Shown piece by piece: positions 1 to 8,481 of a DNA stretch of 64,000 bases. The translations under genes were made by a program, and so were the position numbers. This DNA is from Orenia metallireducens (GTDB lineage Bacteria; Bacillota; Halanaerobiia; Halobacteroidales; Halobacteroidaceae), in the NCBI RefSeq assembly GCF_001693735.1, contig NZ_LWDV01000007.1:147617-211616 (forward strand). The letters are read 5' to 3'. The notes below the pieces were generated by a model. The model had not been told where the DNA came from. It made no database searches and saw only the letters and a program-made list of their open reading frames with translations. Each line of letters begins with the position of its first letter. Positions within the stretch are counted from its first letter, which is position 1.

Positions 1-204
1 ATTAAGAGAAAATTTATCTTCAAAAGTAGCTGCTAACCTATTCTCTTCTTGAATTTGCTGATAAATTTCTTCACGATAAATAGTTATGGCTTCAGGAGCA
101 TCAATACCAATTTGGACTCGATTATTATCTAATTCTACTACCTTAATCTTAATATTATCATCAATAATTATACTCTCATCTTTTTTACGAGTTAAAATTA
201 ACAT
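1..204 (-). CDS. csrA: CsrA, carbon storage regulator (3' end beyond window)
   Basis: Small RNA-binding dimer that blocks translation of target mRNAs; in Firmicutes its main known target is flagellin (hag) mRNA and its antagonist is FliW. The 68 visible codons begin MLILTRKKDESIII and include the family core RVQIGIDAPE followed by YREEIY, as in CsrA. The reading frame runs off the left edge, so the last few residues are missing. It is the last visible gene of the flagellar operon, 22 bases after fliW, the same fliW-csrA pairing as in Bacillus. The start ATG is at 204, with a G-rich ribosome site just upstream. Identification is by sequence and context. Confidence 0.95.
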   Translation of the reverse strand, partial: MLILTRKKDESIIIDDNIKIKVVELDNNRVQIGIDAPEAITIYREEIYQQIQEENRLAATFEDKFSLN

Positions 205-226
205 AATCTTTCGCCCCCTAACCTAA

Positions 227-661
227 TTATTCTTCTAACCCCTTTTTAATAAGATAATACTTACTTGGATAGTCATCTTCCAAAATAATTTGTCCTCCAA
301 TTTTATTCTTTGCATTAATAATAATAGGTGCTTTTAAATTAATACTGAGATCACTTTTCCCTACGGTAGCTAAAGTATTAATAATTATTTCTTCATCTTT
401 TACAGAGTTAAGCTCTAATTGATTTTGAAATCCTTCTGATAAATTAATAATATAATTATCTACAAAATTAAAAGGATTGACCATAATAAAAGCTAAAGAA
501 GGCTCTGTTAATGATTGTAACCAATAAAAGAGGTTATCATCTAAGCTATCTATAATTGTAAATTTAGTATAATCCTCAAACCCTAGTATGGGTTTTTTAA
601 ATTCAATAACCTTATCTTCTTCAATATCTATTATACCAAAGTTTCTAGTTTTTATTTTCAT
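227..661 (-). CDS. fliW: FliW flagellar assembly factor
   Basis: FliW binds flagellin and, when flagellin is low, binds and inhibits CsrA, giving a partner-switch control of flagellin synthesis. The protein is 144 residues, normal for the family, with the typical ILGFEDYTKFTIID and SLAFIMVNPF segments. I start at the ATG at 661 (MKIKTRNFG) because a G-rich Shine-Dalgarno sits about 9 bases before it; an upstream in-frame start would add ten residues that do not look like FliW. Its neighbours are the YviE homologue (32 bases upstream) and csrA (22 bases downstream), so regulator and antagonist are co-transcribed. Confidence 0.95.
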   Translation of the reverse strand: MKIKTRNFGIIDIEEDKVIEFKKPILGFEDYTKFTIIDSLDDNLFYWLQSLTEPSLAFIMVNPFNFVDNYIINLSEGFQNQLELNSVKDEEIIINTLATVGKSDLSINLKAPIIINAKNKIGGQIILEDDYPSKYYLIKKGLEE

Positions 662-693
662 TTCTCCAACCCCCTTATTTAAAATACTCAAAC

Positions 694-1278
694 TTATATA
701 TGATAATCTACATTATTAACTACCTCTATCTCTAATTTTCCCTTATGCTTTAAATAAATATCCACTTGATCACCGCTGGCTTTAACCTTAGGAAAAGAGA
801 AATTATTCTTAACCTCTATATTCGCAGGTTTAAATTTTACACTAATAGTGTTTGTTTTCACTTTAATATCAGGCGGAGAAATAGATTTAATAGTTATATT
901 GGGTTTATCCTCAACCAACTCTTTTTTAGCTAGTTGAGCTATCATATTCCCTTTATTTTCAATTTTAGCTAACTGATCACCTTCACTTGCTATCTCAGTT
1001 GTCCCTTGAATTATCTTCTTTTTAGCTAAACCTTTTAAATGCTTAACTAGAGATTTAAACTTTCTAAATTGAACATCCTCTAAAAATTCTGTCTTATCTA
1101 TTGTTAATTTAGCAGGCGGCTGATCAATCTGAGGTTGAGCCAAGATTTGAAAAGGCTTAGGATTACCATAATCTATCTCTATTGTGGCAGAAGAAACCTC
1201 CATATCAAAGCTACCCCTTTGCCACCTAATTCCAATCTGTCCCATACTTTGATTAATTTGAAGTTGAGGAATTCTCAT
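694..1278 (-). CDS. yviE: YviE-like flagellar-operon protein (DUF6470)
   Basis: A 194-residue protein of unknown biochemical role, lying between flgL and fliW exactly where Bacillus subtilis carries yviE. It opens with MRIPQLQINQSMGQIGI, a family-like N-terminus, and contains a Lys-rich central segment (LVKHLKGLAKKKIIQG), then beta-rich sequence with alternating IKVKTN/VKFKP pairs. No signal peptide or membrane helix is visible. The short spacers (29 and 32 bases) put it in the flagellar transcript. The assignment rests mainly on synteny and the N-terminal pattern; the function remains unknown. Confidence 0.8.
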   Translation of the reverse strand: MRIPQLQINQSMGQIGIRWQRGSFDMEVSSATIEIDYGNPKPFQILAQPQIDQPPAKLTIDKTEFLEDVQFRKFKSLVKHLKGLAKKKIIQGTTEIASEGDQLAKIENKGNMIAQLAKKELVEDKPNITIKSISPPDIKVKTNTISVKFKPANIEVKNNFSFPKVKASGDQVDIYLKHKGKLEIEVVNNVDYHI

Positions 1279-1307
1279 CTAAATCACCCACATCACTTAA
1301 AGATTGA

Positions 1308-2210
1308 TTATCTTAAGAAGTCCATTAAAGTAGGCTGAATTATCCGTGCTCCTACTGACAGTGAAGCTCGATAAACATTCTCAGCATTTTTTAAATTTGT
1401 AATAGCTTCAGCCATATCAACATCCTGAGTATCTGATAGAATTTGAGTATTATTAATCTTCTCACTCTCTAACCTATCCTTGGTAAATTCTAAGCGATTT
1501 TGAATAGCTCCAACCCTTCCTCTAGCAGATAAAGCACTATCAATATGTTGATCTATTCGATCAATGGAAGCTTCAATTTCACCTGTATCAGTTGGACTTT
1601 CTAAAGCAGTACTAAGTTTGTTTAAATCAGCTAACATATCTTCAAAACCTACCTCACTACCAGAGACATTGATAGGAACAACAGTACCCGGAGATATTTC
1701 CCGCTTAAGTTTACTAGTAGATATTGCTCCATTTGCTAAGTAATTAGCTGGGGTATCTGTATTAGCAGATTGGTATGGCTCAGTTTTAGTCTTAGTGCCA
1801 TTAAAAATATATAGTCCATTATAAGAAGAGTTGGATATTTGTAACAAATGATCCTTTAATTGGTCTACCTCAGCCTTTAACTTTTCACGGTCATCATCAG
1901 TCATCGTACCATTAGCACCTCGAACAGCTAAATCTCTTGCCGATCGTAAAGTAGTTATTGTATCAGATAGGGCTTGGTCGGTAATATTCAACCATGAAAT
2001 TCCATCATTAGCATTTTCAACATATCGCTCACTAAATTTAATAGTTGATTTCAAGTCTAAAACTTTAGTCCCAGCAATAGTATCCTCAGAAATTTTATTA
2101 AATTTGTTACCAGTAGAGATTTGATTCATATACTTATTTAATTGCTGAGCATTATTTTGATAGTTACCCCTAAAATTATTAATAATCATATTATTGGTAA
2201 TTCTAGTCAT
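1308..2210 (-). CDS. flgL: FlgL, flagellar hook-filament junction protein (HAP3)
   Basis: Junction protein exported by the flagellar type III system that joins FlgK to the filament. It is 300 residues, the usual length. The N-terminal flagellin-like helix (MTRITNNMIINNFRGNYQ, then YMNQISTGNKFNKISED) and the C-terminal helix (MAEAITNLKNAENVYRASL) are both present, as required for coiled-coil packing in the filament core; the middle (about 130-210) is the variable domain. It starts 11 bases after flgK ends, consistent with tight co-expression. Nothing appears broken. Confidence 0.96.
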   Translation of the reverse strand: MTRITNNMIINNFRGNYQNNAQQLNKYMNQISTGNKFNKISEDTIAGTKVLDLKSTIKFSERYVENANDGISWLNITDQALSDTITTLRSARDLAVRGANGTMTDDDREKLKAEVDQLKDHLLQISNSSYNGLYIFNGTKTKTEPYQSANTDTPANYLANGAISTSKLKREISPGTVVPINVSGSEVGFEDMLADLNKLSTALESPTDTGEIEASIDRIDQHIDSALSARGRVGAIQNRLEFTKDRLESEKINNTQILSDTQDVDMAEAITNLKNAENVYRASLSVGARIIQPTLMDFLR

Positions 2211-2221
2211 AAATCTTCCTC

Positions 2222-3688
2222 CTATCTTCCTATCCCATTAATTAAAGTATCTATCATCTGATCTATAGTAGAAATGATTTTTGCTGCAGCATTATATCCT
2301 TGTTGATATTGAATCATTTTAGTCATTTCTTCATCTAATGATACCCCTGATTGCTCTTCTTTTCTACTTTGCAAATCATCTACTAATATTTGTTGGTTAG
2401 ATTTCATCTGTGCTGCTCTATCAATATCTACTCCCAATTCACTAGCTTGAGTCTGCCAAAAATCACTAAAGCTATCCTCTCCATTAACAGCATCTTCTTT
2501 ATCCTTTAACTGAGCAATCTTCAAAGCAATAGAGCCATTACCTTCCTCATCATTGGCAGAAGAAGCTGCTATTTGATTTGGATCATCAATTAATAACTGG
2601 TTAACCTCCATATTACCAGCTTCAGTGCTACCATTAAATACAAAGAAATCTACACCGGGATTCCCATTTGAGTCGTATCCTGTTTGATGAAGGTCATTAA
2701 CCTCTTGTGCTAACTCTCTAGTTAGTTCATCTAAATTATTTACTTTATAGCCAATAATACCACCATCAAAATTTCCTTCTTTTAATTGATCATCACCCCT
2801 AAGTTGGAGCAACCCACCAATTTTACCGCCATTAACCTCTACTTCATTTCCCCCAACCTTAAAAGTATAATATTCAAATCCATAGTTAGTACCATCTATA
2901 GTAGTAGTCGCTGTTTCTAGAGGATCAGTAATTTCAAGATCAAATTGACTAACTCCTTGCACTACAGTAGCTCCATTTAAGCGAACATTTACTTGATTAT
3001 TATTAAAGCTATAATCAATATCTGCTAACTTTGATAATTCATCAAGCTTAGCATCACGTTTATCCATTAAATCATTAGCGTTTGTATTTCCATCTTCTAC
3101 TGCAGCTATCTGAGCATTAAGATCGGCTATTTCAGAAATAATAGAATTAAATTTTTTAACATTGGTTTCAACTTCACTACCTAATTGATCTCTATAGGTC
3201 GCAAGGCTATCATTAATCTGATTGATTTGAGTGGTTAAAGTAACTGCATTCTGCACAACTGTTTCTCTAACTGATGCATCTGTTGGATTATTATTTAACT
3301 CTTGGAAACTATCAAAGAAGTTATTCATATTGGAAGTTAAGCCACCAGAGTCTAACTCGTTGAAAATCATTTCAATATATTCTAAACCATCACTTACTGT
3401 AGACCATTTACTTAAAGATTGCTGATTATTTCTTAAATTTTGATTTATATAGTCATCTACAATCCGTTTAATAGCTGAAACCTTAACTCCTGTACCCATT
3501 TGCCCTGCATTAACACTATTATGCACTGAAGGGGCAGCATAAGCATCTGTAGTTGATTGCACAGCAACTTGTCTTGAATAATTCTCATTATTTGCATTAG
3601 CAATATTATGACCTACTACTTCTAAAGACTTTTGCTGAGTAGCTAAAGCCCTTTTTGCTAATTCTATCCCACTAAAGGTTGAACTCAT
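2222..3688 (-). CDS. flgK: FlgK, flagellar hook-associated protein 1
   Basis: First hook-filament junction protein, exported after hook completion. The 488-residue product has the conserved N-terminus (FSGIELAKRALATQQKSLEVVGHNIANANNENYSRQ; core motif about residues 5-40) and the C-terminal helix with EEMTKMIQYQQGYNAAAKIIST. The middle contains the usual variable domain (about 220-390). A GGGGTGAT ribosome site precedes the ATG at 3688. It follows flgN by 48 bases; FlgN is the export chaperone for FlgK and FlgL, so chaperone and clients are in order on one transcript. Confidence 0.96.
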   Translation of the reverse strand: MSSTFSGIELAKRALATQQKSLEVVGHNIANANNENYSRQVAVQSTTDAYAAPSVHNSVNAGQMGTGVKVSAIKRIVDDYINQNLRNNQQSLSKWSTVSDGLEYIEMIFNELDSGGLTSNMNNFFDSFQELNNNPTDASVRETVVQNAVTLTTQINQINDSLATYRDQLGSEVETNVKKFNSIISEIADLNAQIAAVEDGNTNANDLMDKRDAKLDELSKLADIDYSFNNNQVNVRLNGATVVQGVSQFDLEITDPLETATTTIDGTNYGFEYYTFKVGGNEVEVNGGKIGGLLQLRGDDQLKEGNFDGGIIGYKVNNLDELTRELAQEVNDLHQTGYDSNGNPGVDFFVFNGSTEAGNMEVNQLLIDDPNQIAASSANDEEGNGSIALKIAQLKDKEDAVNGEDSFSDFWQTQASELGVDIDRAAQMKSNQQILVDDLQSRKEEQSGVSLDEEMTKMIQYQQGYNAAAKIISTIDQMIDTLINGIGR

Positions 3689-3736
3689 TTTATCACCCCA
3701 ACTAATTAATAATCTGCTTTAAATAATAACTTTTAA

Positions 3737-4204
3737 CTATGCTTTATGGTTAATAAGTTTATGTTGATCTTTATTTGAACTAACCATACCTTTTTTACCA
3801 TAAGTTAATCGTCGATTATTAGAGTTTAAAAAAGCCATTGTCATATTATTTAGATTTAAAGATATATCAAGTAGCTCTTTATTTAAAGAATTAATATTTT
3901 TTAAATCTTCAAACAAAGTAACCAAATTATCTCTAATTAAATTTAGTTCTGTTCTATAAGGAGCATTCACCGTCTTTAATATCTCAGTAAGCGAATTTTC
4001 TTTACAAATTTCAATTCTTTTTTCTTCAAGCTTGGCTGTTTTAGTCAAATAAGTCTCTTCTTTTTTGACTATTTCTCTTAACTGATCAATATCACGGTTG
4101 ATTATAACTTCTTTCTTAGTTTTAGCTAAATTATAGATATTCTGATATAGCTCATACTCTGATTTTAAAATAGATATTAATTTATCTAAATCTATATTAA
4201 ACAA
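3737..4204 (-). CDS. flgN: FlgN-type flagellar export chaperone
   Basis: Cytoplasmic chaperone that delivers FlgK and FlgL to the export apparatus. The 155-residue protein is almost entirely helical and charged, with a long heptad-like first half (IDLDKLISILKSEYELYQNIYNLA, then KKEVIINRDIDQLREIVKKE), the usual FlgN organisation. It lies between flgM (14 bases upstream) and flgK. Sequence similarity within FlgN is low in general, so the call depends on length, helical pattern and its position, the same as yvyG/flgN in Bacillus. Confidence 0.88.
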   Translation of the reverse strand: MFNIDLDKLISILKSEYELYQNIYNLAKTKKEVIINRDIDQLREIVKKEETYLTKTAKLEEKRIEICKENSLTEILKTVNAPYRTELNLIRDNLVTLFEDLKNINSLNKELLDISLNLNNMTMAFLNSNNRRLTYGKKGMVSSNKDQHKLINHKA

Positions 4205-4218
4205 TTCAACGCACTCCT

Positions 4219-4503
4219 TTAAATTGATTTATTAATAACTTGCTCCAGCATCTTCTTAGCTATATCTTCTCCAGAAACATTATAATTTCCTTGTTTAATA
4301 TCTCTTTTTAACTTAGTAATTCTTTCCTCTCTCTTTTTAGAAGCAGCTTGTAGTTTACCTTCAAACTCCTGCAATTCTATCGCTTCTTTAGATAGGGAAA
4401 CTTGATCTTTCTTACAGGTCTTATCTAATTTCTTATCCTGTTTAACTTGACTTTTACTATAATTTTTCATAATCTGCGATATCCTACTTTGGTCAATTTT
4501 CAT
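4219..4503 (-). CDS. flgM: FlgM anti-sigma factor (sigma-28/SigD inhibitor)
   Basis: Holds the flagellar sigma factor inactive until the hook is complete and FlgM is exported. The 94-residue protein matches the family in length. It has a disordered, Lys-rich N-terminus, a central DQVSLSKEAIELQEFE segment that resembles the sigma-binding FlgM signature (xVxLSxEA), and a C-terminal helix region ending GEDIAKKMLEQVINKS. It is the first gene of the flgM-flgN-flgK-flgL-yviE-fliW-csrA run and lies behind a good sigma-28-like promoter at 4642-4668, so its own target sigma factor probably drives this operon. Confidence 0.93.
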   Translation of the reverse strand: MKIDQSRISQIMKNYSKSQVKQDKKLDKTCKKDQVSLSKEAIELQEFEGKLQAASKKREERITKLKRDIKQGNYNVSGEDIAKKMLEQVINKSI

Positions 4504-4641
4504 TTAATCACCCACTTTCCTACAGACTAACATACTAATCACAACTTTAAACTTAACCCTAAACTTAAAGCTACTACAATATAAAAATTAAATTTAGACT
4601 TAAACTTAAACTTTACACAATTAGTACTTATTTACTTAAAG

Positions 4642-4668
4642 TTATCGATAAATTAAGTTACTATTTTA
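4642..4668 (-). promoter_or_regulatory. Candidate sigma-28 (SigD/FliA) promoter of flgM operon
   Basis: On the minus strand the sequence reads TAAA, then exactly 15 bases, then ATCGATAA, close to the sigma-28 consensus TAAA-N15-(G)CCGATAA. It lies about 140 bases upstream of the flgM start codon. The upstream gene (yvyF homologue) ends in its own terminator hairpin at 4685-4711, so a separate promoter is needed here. Seen by eye; no scan was run. Confidence 0.6.
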
Positions 4669-4684
4669 ATTCTTCTTTTAGATA

Positions 4685-4711
4685 ATAAAAAAGGGTTAAA
4701 GTAAATTAACC
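4685..4711 (-). terminator. Rho-independent terminator after yvyF homologue
   Basis: Minus strand: GGTTAA, short loop, TTAACC, followed at once by CTTTTTTA. It separates the comF/yvyF transcript from the flgM operon. Confidence 0.6.
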
Positions 4712-4753
4712 GCCTATAGGTCAGTTTTTCTACCTTACCCCTCTAAATTCAAC

Positions 4754-5167
4754 TTATCTCCTTTTAATTCTATCTCCCAAGAACATCCTATCATTATTAT
4801 CTTCTTCTTTTGATCTTTTAGAACTATCAGCCTTTTTAATCTTCTCTATACCAGACCTCAACTTATCACTACATGCTGGGCAAAAGCGTCCACTCTTGAT
4901 TGGTGCTCCACAACGTTCACACTCTATAGTTATTTCAACACCATTTATCTGTAAAAATCTCCCTTCTTTTGCAAATTTTCTAATTATCTTTTCATCTACC
5001 CCTGTTGCCTCATGGAGTTCTGCAATTGTAGAACCTGGATAATCCCATAAATACTCTTTTACAATTAAAAATTTATCCTCTTCTTCTTGTATGCATCTAG
5101 GACATACTTTAGCATCAGCTACAGGAGCAAATATTTTTCTACACCTTTTACACTTTTTTAACCCCAT
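4754..5167 (-). CDS. yvyF: YvyF-like zinc-ribbon flagellar-operon protein
   Basis: A 137-residue homologue of YvyF (TIGR03826 family), found between comFC and flgM in Bacillus and relatives; proposed to regulate flagellar genes. Two zinc-binding pairs are visible near the N-terminus (CKRCRK about residue 5 and CPRC about residue 22) and two more near residues 83-98 (CERC, CPAC), flanking a helix-turn-helix-like middle (TIAELHEATGVDEKIIRKFAKEGRF). The tail is charged and probably flexible. A shorter paralog of its first half follows directly downstream of comFC (5270-5491). Domain layout is visible; the DNA-binding role is inference. Confidence 0.85.
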   Translation of the reverse strand: MGLKKCKRCRKIFAPVADAKVCPRCIQEEEDKFLIVKEYLWDYPGSTIAELHEATGVDEKIIRKFAKEGRFLQINGVEITIECERCGAPIKSGRFCPACSDKLRSGIEKIKKADSSKRSKEEDNNDRMFLGDRIKRR

Positions 5168-5269
5168 AATCAGACCTCCTTAAGCAAAATTCTCAATATA
5201 AATATAACTTCTTGAAATTTTATAAAAATCCTCTTATTAAGATTTTATTTCATAATAAAAGCATAATAG

Positions 5270-5491
5270 TTATAGTCTTTTAAAGCGACCTTCTCTAACG
5301 AACTTTCTAATTATATTTTTAGATATTCCAGTTGCTTGATGTATCTCATCTATTGTTGCTTTAGAATTATCCCAAAGGTAATCTTTCACCTTGATATACT
5401 TTTCTTCTTGTTCTTGGTGGCATTTATCACATAATTCATTATATCTTTTAATAAAAACCTTACCACAAATCTTACAATTTCTTAATTCCAT
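5270..5491 (-). CDS. Short YvyF paralog, one zinc ribbon plus HTH
   Basis: A 73-residue protein closely resembling the first half of the neighbouring YvyF homologue: CKIC and CDKC zinc pairs, then YLWDNSKATIDEIHQATGIS and NIIRKFVREGRFKRL, where it stops. It has its own good ribosome site (AGGAGTGAG before ATG at 5491) and no internal damage, so it looks like a functional truncated duplicate, not debris. It lies 102 bases upstream of the longer copy and 50 bases downstream of comFC, all on the minus strand. It could be a single-domain DNA- or protein-binding partner of the longer copy; no function is known to me. Confidence 0.8.
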   Translation of the reverse strand: MELRNCKICGKVFIKRYNELCDKCHQEQEEKYIKVKDYLWDNSKATIDEIHQATGISKNIIRKFVREGRFKRL

Positions 5492-5541
5492 ACTCTCACT
5501 CCTCTAAACTAATCTAAAACAACCTATTATTAAATTTCGTC

Positions 5542-6297
5542 TTAGGAATTACATTTCCTTTTTAAATTTAAATCTCTACCTGATGCTAAAGTAATTACTT
5601 TAATAGATTCAGCTCTATTATTTAATAAAATACGGGATAATTCATTAACTGTTGCTCCAGTTGTATAGACATCATCAACTAATAATATCCTCTTGCCATC
5701 AATATTTATATTGCCTTTAATCTTAAACTTACTCTTTAAATTCCTTAATCGCTCCTTTCTTGATAACTTACTCTGTTTAATGGTATCCTTATTTCTTATT
5801 AATAAACTCTCTACATCAATCTTTAAATTTTCACCTATCCTCTTTGCTAATAAAAACGCTTGGTTAAAGCCTCTTTCATCCAAGCGTTTTTTGTGAACTG
5901 GTACATATGTTATAATATCAAAATCATTTATATTATAGAATCTATTAGTATAGCTACTCATCAAATCACCTAAAGGTTCCGTTAGTGTTCTATACTTGCT
6001 ATATTTAAATAATTTAATATACTCCTTTAAACCGCTATCATATAGACCTACTGACCTAGCTTGGTCAAAATAATGGTTGCTGTGCTGACAATCATAGCAG
6101 AATTCTTGATTTGGTAAGATTAACTTACCACACTTTAGGCAATAGTCCTCTTTAATAAAGTTTATCTTATCAATACATCTTTTACAAAGATTAATTTCAC
6201 CATGATTAAATTCCTTACCACAGACAGGGCATTGTGGTAACTTAGGGAAGATTAAATCGATTAAGCCTTGGTATAGTTTAGAGAAGATAACCTTCAC
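5542..6297 (-). CDS. comFC: ComFC-type phosphoribosyltransferase-like competence protein
   Basis: Late-competence protein related to GntX, needed with ComFA for full transformation. The 251-residue product has N-terminal zinc pairs (CPVC about residue 22, CKRC 36, CLKC 52, CYDC 66) and the C-terminal PRTase signature KRILLVDDVYTTGATVNE near residue 205, typical for the family. The best start is odd: an in-frame GTG at 6297 directly abuts an AAAGGA motif, leaving almost no spacing; no ATG occurs before the zinc motif. Translation may be weak or begin at an unusual codon slightly downstream. It lies between comFA and the yvyF pair, as in Bacillus, where comFB is also present but here is missing. 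Confidence 0.92.
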   Translation of the reverse strand: MKVIFSKLYQGLIDLIFPKLPQCPVCGKEFNHGEINLCKRCIDKINFIKEDYCLKCGKLILPNQEFCYDCQHSNHYFDQARSVGLYDSGLKEYIKLFKYSKYRTLTEPLGDLMSSYTNRFYNINDFDIITYVPVHKKRLDERGFNQAFLLAKRIGENLKIDVESLLIRNKDTIKQSKLSRKERLRNLKSKFKIKGNINIDGKRILLVDDVYTTGATVNELSRILLNNRAESIKVITLASGRDLNLKRKCNS

Positions 6298-6344
6298 TCC
6301 TTTTATAAAGTATTATTGTTTAATTTTTCAAGTGAGACTTTATG

Positions 6345-6615
6345 ACTATATTGTGCTACTTTTGAAAAAGTAGACAATATATTAGGTTCCGCCTAATGAC
6401 AGGTTATGTTTTCAGCCCAAGACTACTTCCACGGGGCGTCCTCGATGAAAAAGTAACCAAAAAATCAAACTCACTCAGCAATCAAAATAATAAGTGTTAC
6501 CAATTACTAGGCTCTCTAATTAAAATTTTATTTTACTCTAAATTCTAGTTCAATTTTTGCCTCGTTTAAACAGAAATTTTTTTCGGTTTAAAGATCTTTA
6601 AAATCTTTTTAATTT
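6345..6615. repeat. Dispersed intergenic repeat, copy A
   Basis: The gap between comFC and comFA holds no gene. It aligns by eye over about 200 bases with the gap at 24050-24343: AAGTAACCAAAA, then TCAA-CTCACT--GCAA, TAATTAAAATTTTATT, and TTTTGCCTCGTTTAAACAG followed by AATTTTTTTCGGTTTAAA. Both copies end at the 3' end of a minus-strand gene with CAACTGTATACTG-type sequence. Copy A also carries a small hairpin (attaggttccgcctaat) and CAGCCCAAGACTACTTCC, which recurs inverted near 46130. Confidence 0.65.
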
Positions 6616-8481
6616 TCAACTGTATACTGCTAACTGTCCACTACTCTTGAGATACCCCTTCTCTGCTGATTCTTCATTTAACATCTTTATCTTCTCTCTA
6701 GCTTTTTCCATTTCCCCACTAATACTCTCTCCAACAAACCAGACTTTTCCTTGAGGATATTTTAATGATCGACCAGAGCGACCAGCCATCTGAATTAGAG
6801 TCTCTTCACTAAAGACATACTCCCAATCAGCAAAAAGAACCATTACATTTGCCTTCTCAACTGTTACCCCTCTTTCCATGATAGTTGTTGAGACTAGAAT
6901 TGGATAATCACCTGCTAGAAAGGATTCTCTTTTTTCTTCTCGTTGCCTATCTTGAGAATGGCTACCCTGTACCCAACTTTGACCATTGATATCAGGAAAA
7001 TACTCTGCTAACTTTTGAGTAACTACCTCTACCAACTCCCTACTGGGAAGAAAGATAAAGACTTGATATAGTTCTTGTTCTACTGATAATTTAATTTTTT
7101 CAATCACTACCTTAGGCAATATCAACTTCTTAGATTCTTTATCATACTTTATTTCAGATTGAATAAACTCTGGCTCTGGCAGTGGATGACCATGGTATCT
7201 AGCTGATAATTTGATCAACTTAGTATTACTAGCTTCTAAAGCTGTAAGTTCCTCTTCACTAGGAGTTGCTGTCATATAAACTAGTTTCCCCTTTGGTTTT
7301 TTAGCCTGATGAAGAGCTCTTTTAAGAGTATCACTACCTTTATAGGGAAAAGCATCCATCTCATCTAAGATAATCAATTCAAAAGCCTGATAATACCTTA
7401 AAACCTGATGAGTAGTAGCTACCACCAACTTTGCAGATTTATACTTAAGTTCACTACCGCCATAAAGCGCTTTTACTTTAACCTCAGGAAATGCCTCTTT
7501 TAACCGTTCAGCTAATTCTATCACAACATCCTTTCTGGGAATAGCAAAAAGCACCTTCCCTCCTCGACTGAGAGTATCTGCAATGACTTCAAAGCTAACT
7601 TCAGTCTTTCCTGCTCCACAAACAGCCCAAACCAATGCTTGTTGGTAATCCTCATATAAAAAGTCTATCAACTTATCAGATACTACCTGCTGTAAGGGAG
7701 TTAAATTAAATCTATATGTTGGCTCAACTATATTAAAGCTTTGAGAATAGTTAATAGACGGGATTAAATATAAAGACCTACACAAACGGGATTCACCCAT
7801 CAAGATACATTCTTTGCAATAATAATCTTTACCTTGACAATAATTACAGTCTACCTCTATTAAATTCTTTTCATTTCCACAACGTTGGCAGATTAGCTTA
7901 TCATCAATGTAGCTAAGTGATGGTATCACTTCTAATTTACCTAACAATTTAAGATAGGCTAACACTTTATCTAAGTTCTTAGCAGTTATCCTATTTTGGC
8001 GCAAAACTTGCCTAATTTCACTATAATATAGCTTTCTACCTTGAATAAATTGGTATATTTGCTTCCACTCCCTATCCTCAGGGAGAGATATTTTATTAAT
8101 TTGACTGATCTCTATCTCATTTCCATCTAATTTATCCTCTATATCAAACTTATTTAAGATTTTTTTTAATTTAAGTAACTTTTCTTCAACAATCTTCCCT
8201 AAAGTATCAAACTCCCAAAAGAAGGATAGCAATCTTGTTATAACAAAATCACTCTCTATAATTGCTCCTTTTCGCTCATTGAGGGTACTGATCCTTTGGA
8301 AGATATGGTCTGCTAACCCCAGATTTAAAGGTTTATTTAAATAAAAGAGTCTACTATTATCAGAAGATATGATTCCCTTGTATAAATAAAACTTAATATC
8401 TACTTCTGGAAAGTCAGATAATCCAATTATATACTTTTTATTATCAGCTAATAAATAAATTATCACTCCTTTATCAGTCAT
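6616..8481 (-). CDS. comFA: ComFA, DNA uptake helicase/translocase
   Basis: ATP-dependent DExD/H-box translocase that helps pull single-stranded DNA into the cytoplasm during transformation. The 621-residue protein has a four-Cys zinc cluster near residues 200-235 (CQRCG, CNYC, CKEC), Walker A GAGKTE near 290, a DEMD Walker B (ILDEMDAFP), motif III MTATPS, and motif VI QMAGRSGRS. I start at the ATG at 8481 because GGGGTGG sits 6 bases before it; the upstream ATG at 8499 has no ribosome site. It is followed by intergenic repeat copy A and comFC. Confidence 0.95.
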   Translation of the reverse strand: MTDKGVIIYLLADNKKYIIGLSDFPEVDIKFYLYKGIISSDNSRLFYLNKPLNLGLADHIFQRISTLNERKGAIIESDFVITRLLSFFWEFDTLGKIVEEKLLKLKKILNKFDIEDKLDGNEIEISQINKISLPEDREWKQIYQFIQGRKLYYSEIRQVLRQNRITAKNLDKVLAYLKLLGKLEVIPSLSYIDDKLICQRCGNEKNLIEVDCNYCQGKDYYCKECILMGESRLCRSLYLIPSINYSQSFNIVEPTYRFNLTPLQQVVSDKLIDFLYEDYQQALVWAVCGAGKTEVSFEVIADTLSRGGKVLFAIPRKDVVIELAERLKEAFPEVKVKALYGGSELKYKSAKLVVATTHQVLRYYQAFELIILDEMDAFPYKGSDTLKRALHQAKKPKGKLVYMTATPSEEELTALEASNTKLIKLSARYHGHPLPEPEFIQSEIKYDKESKKLILPKVVIEKIKLSVEQELYQVFIFLPSRELVEVVTQKLAEYFPDINGQSWVQGSHSQDRQREEKRESFLAGDYPILVSTTIMERGVTVEKANVMVLFADWEYVFSEETLIQMAGRSGRSLKYPQGKVWFVGESISGEMEKAREKIKMLNEESAEKGYLKSSGQLAVYS

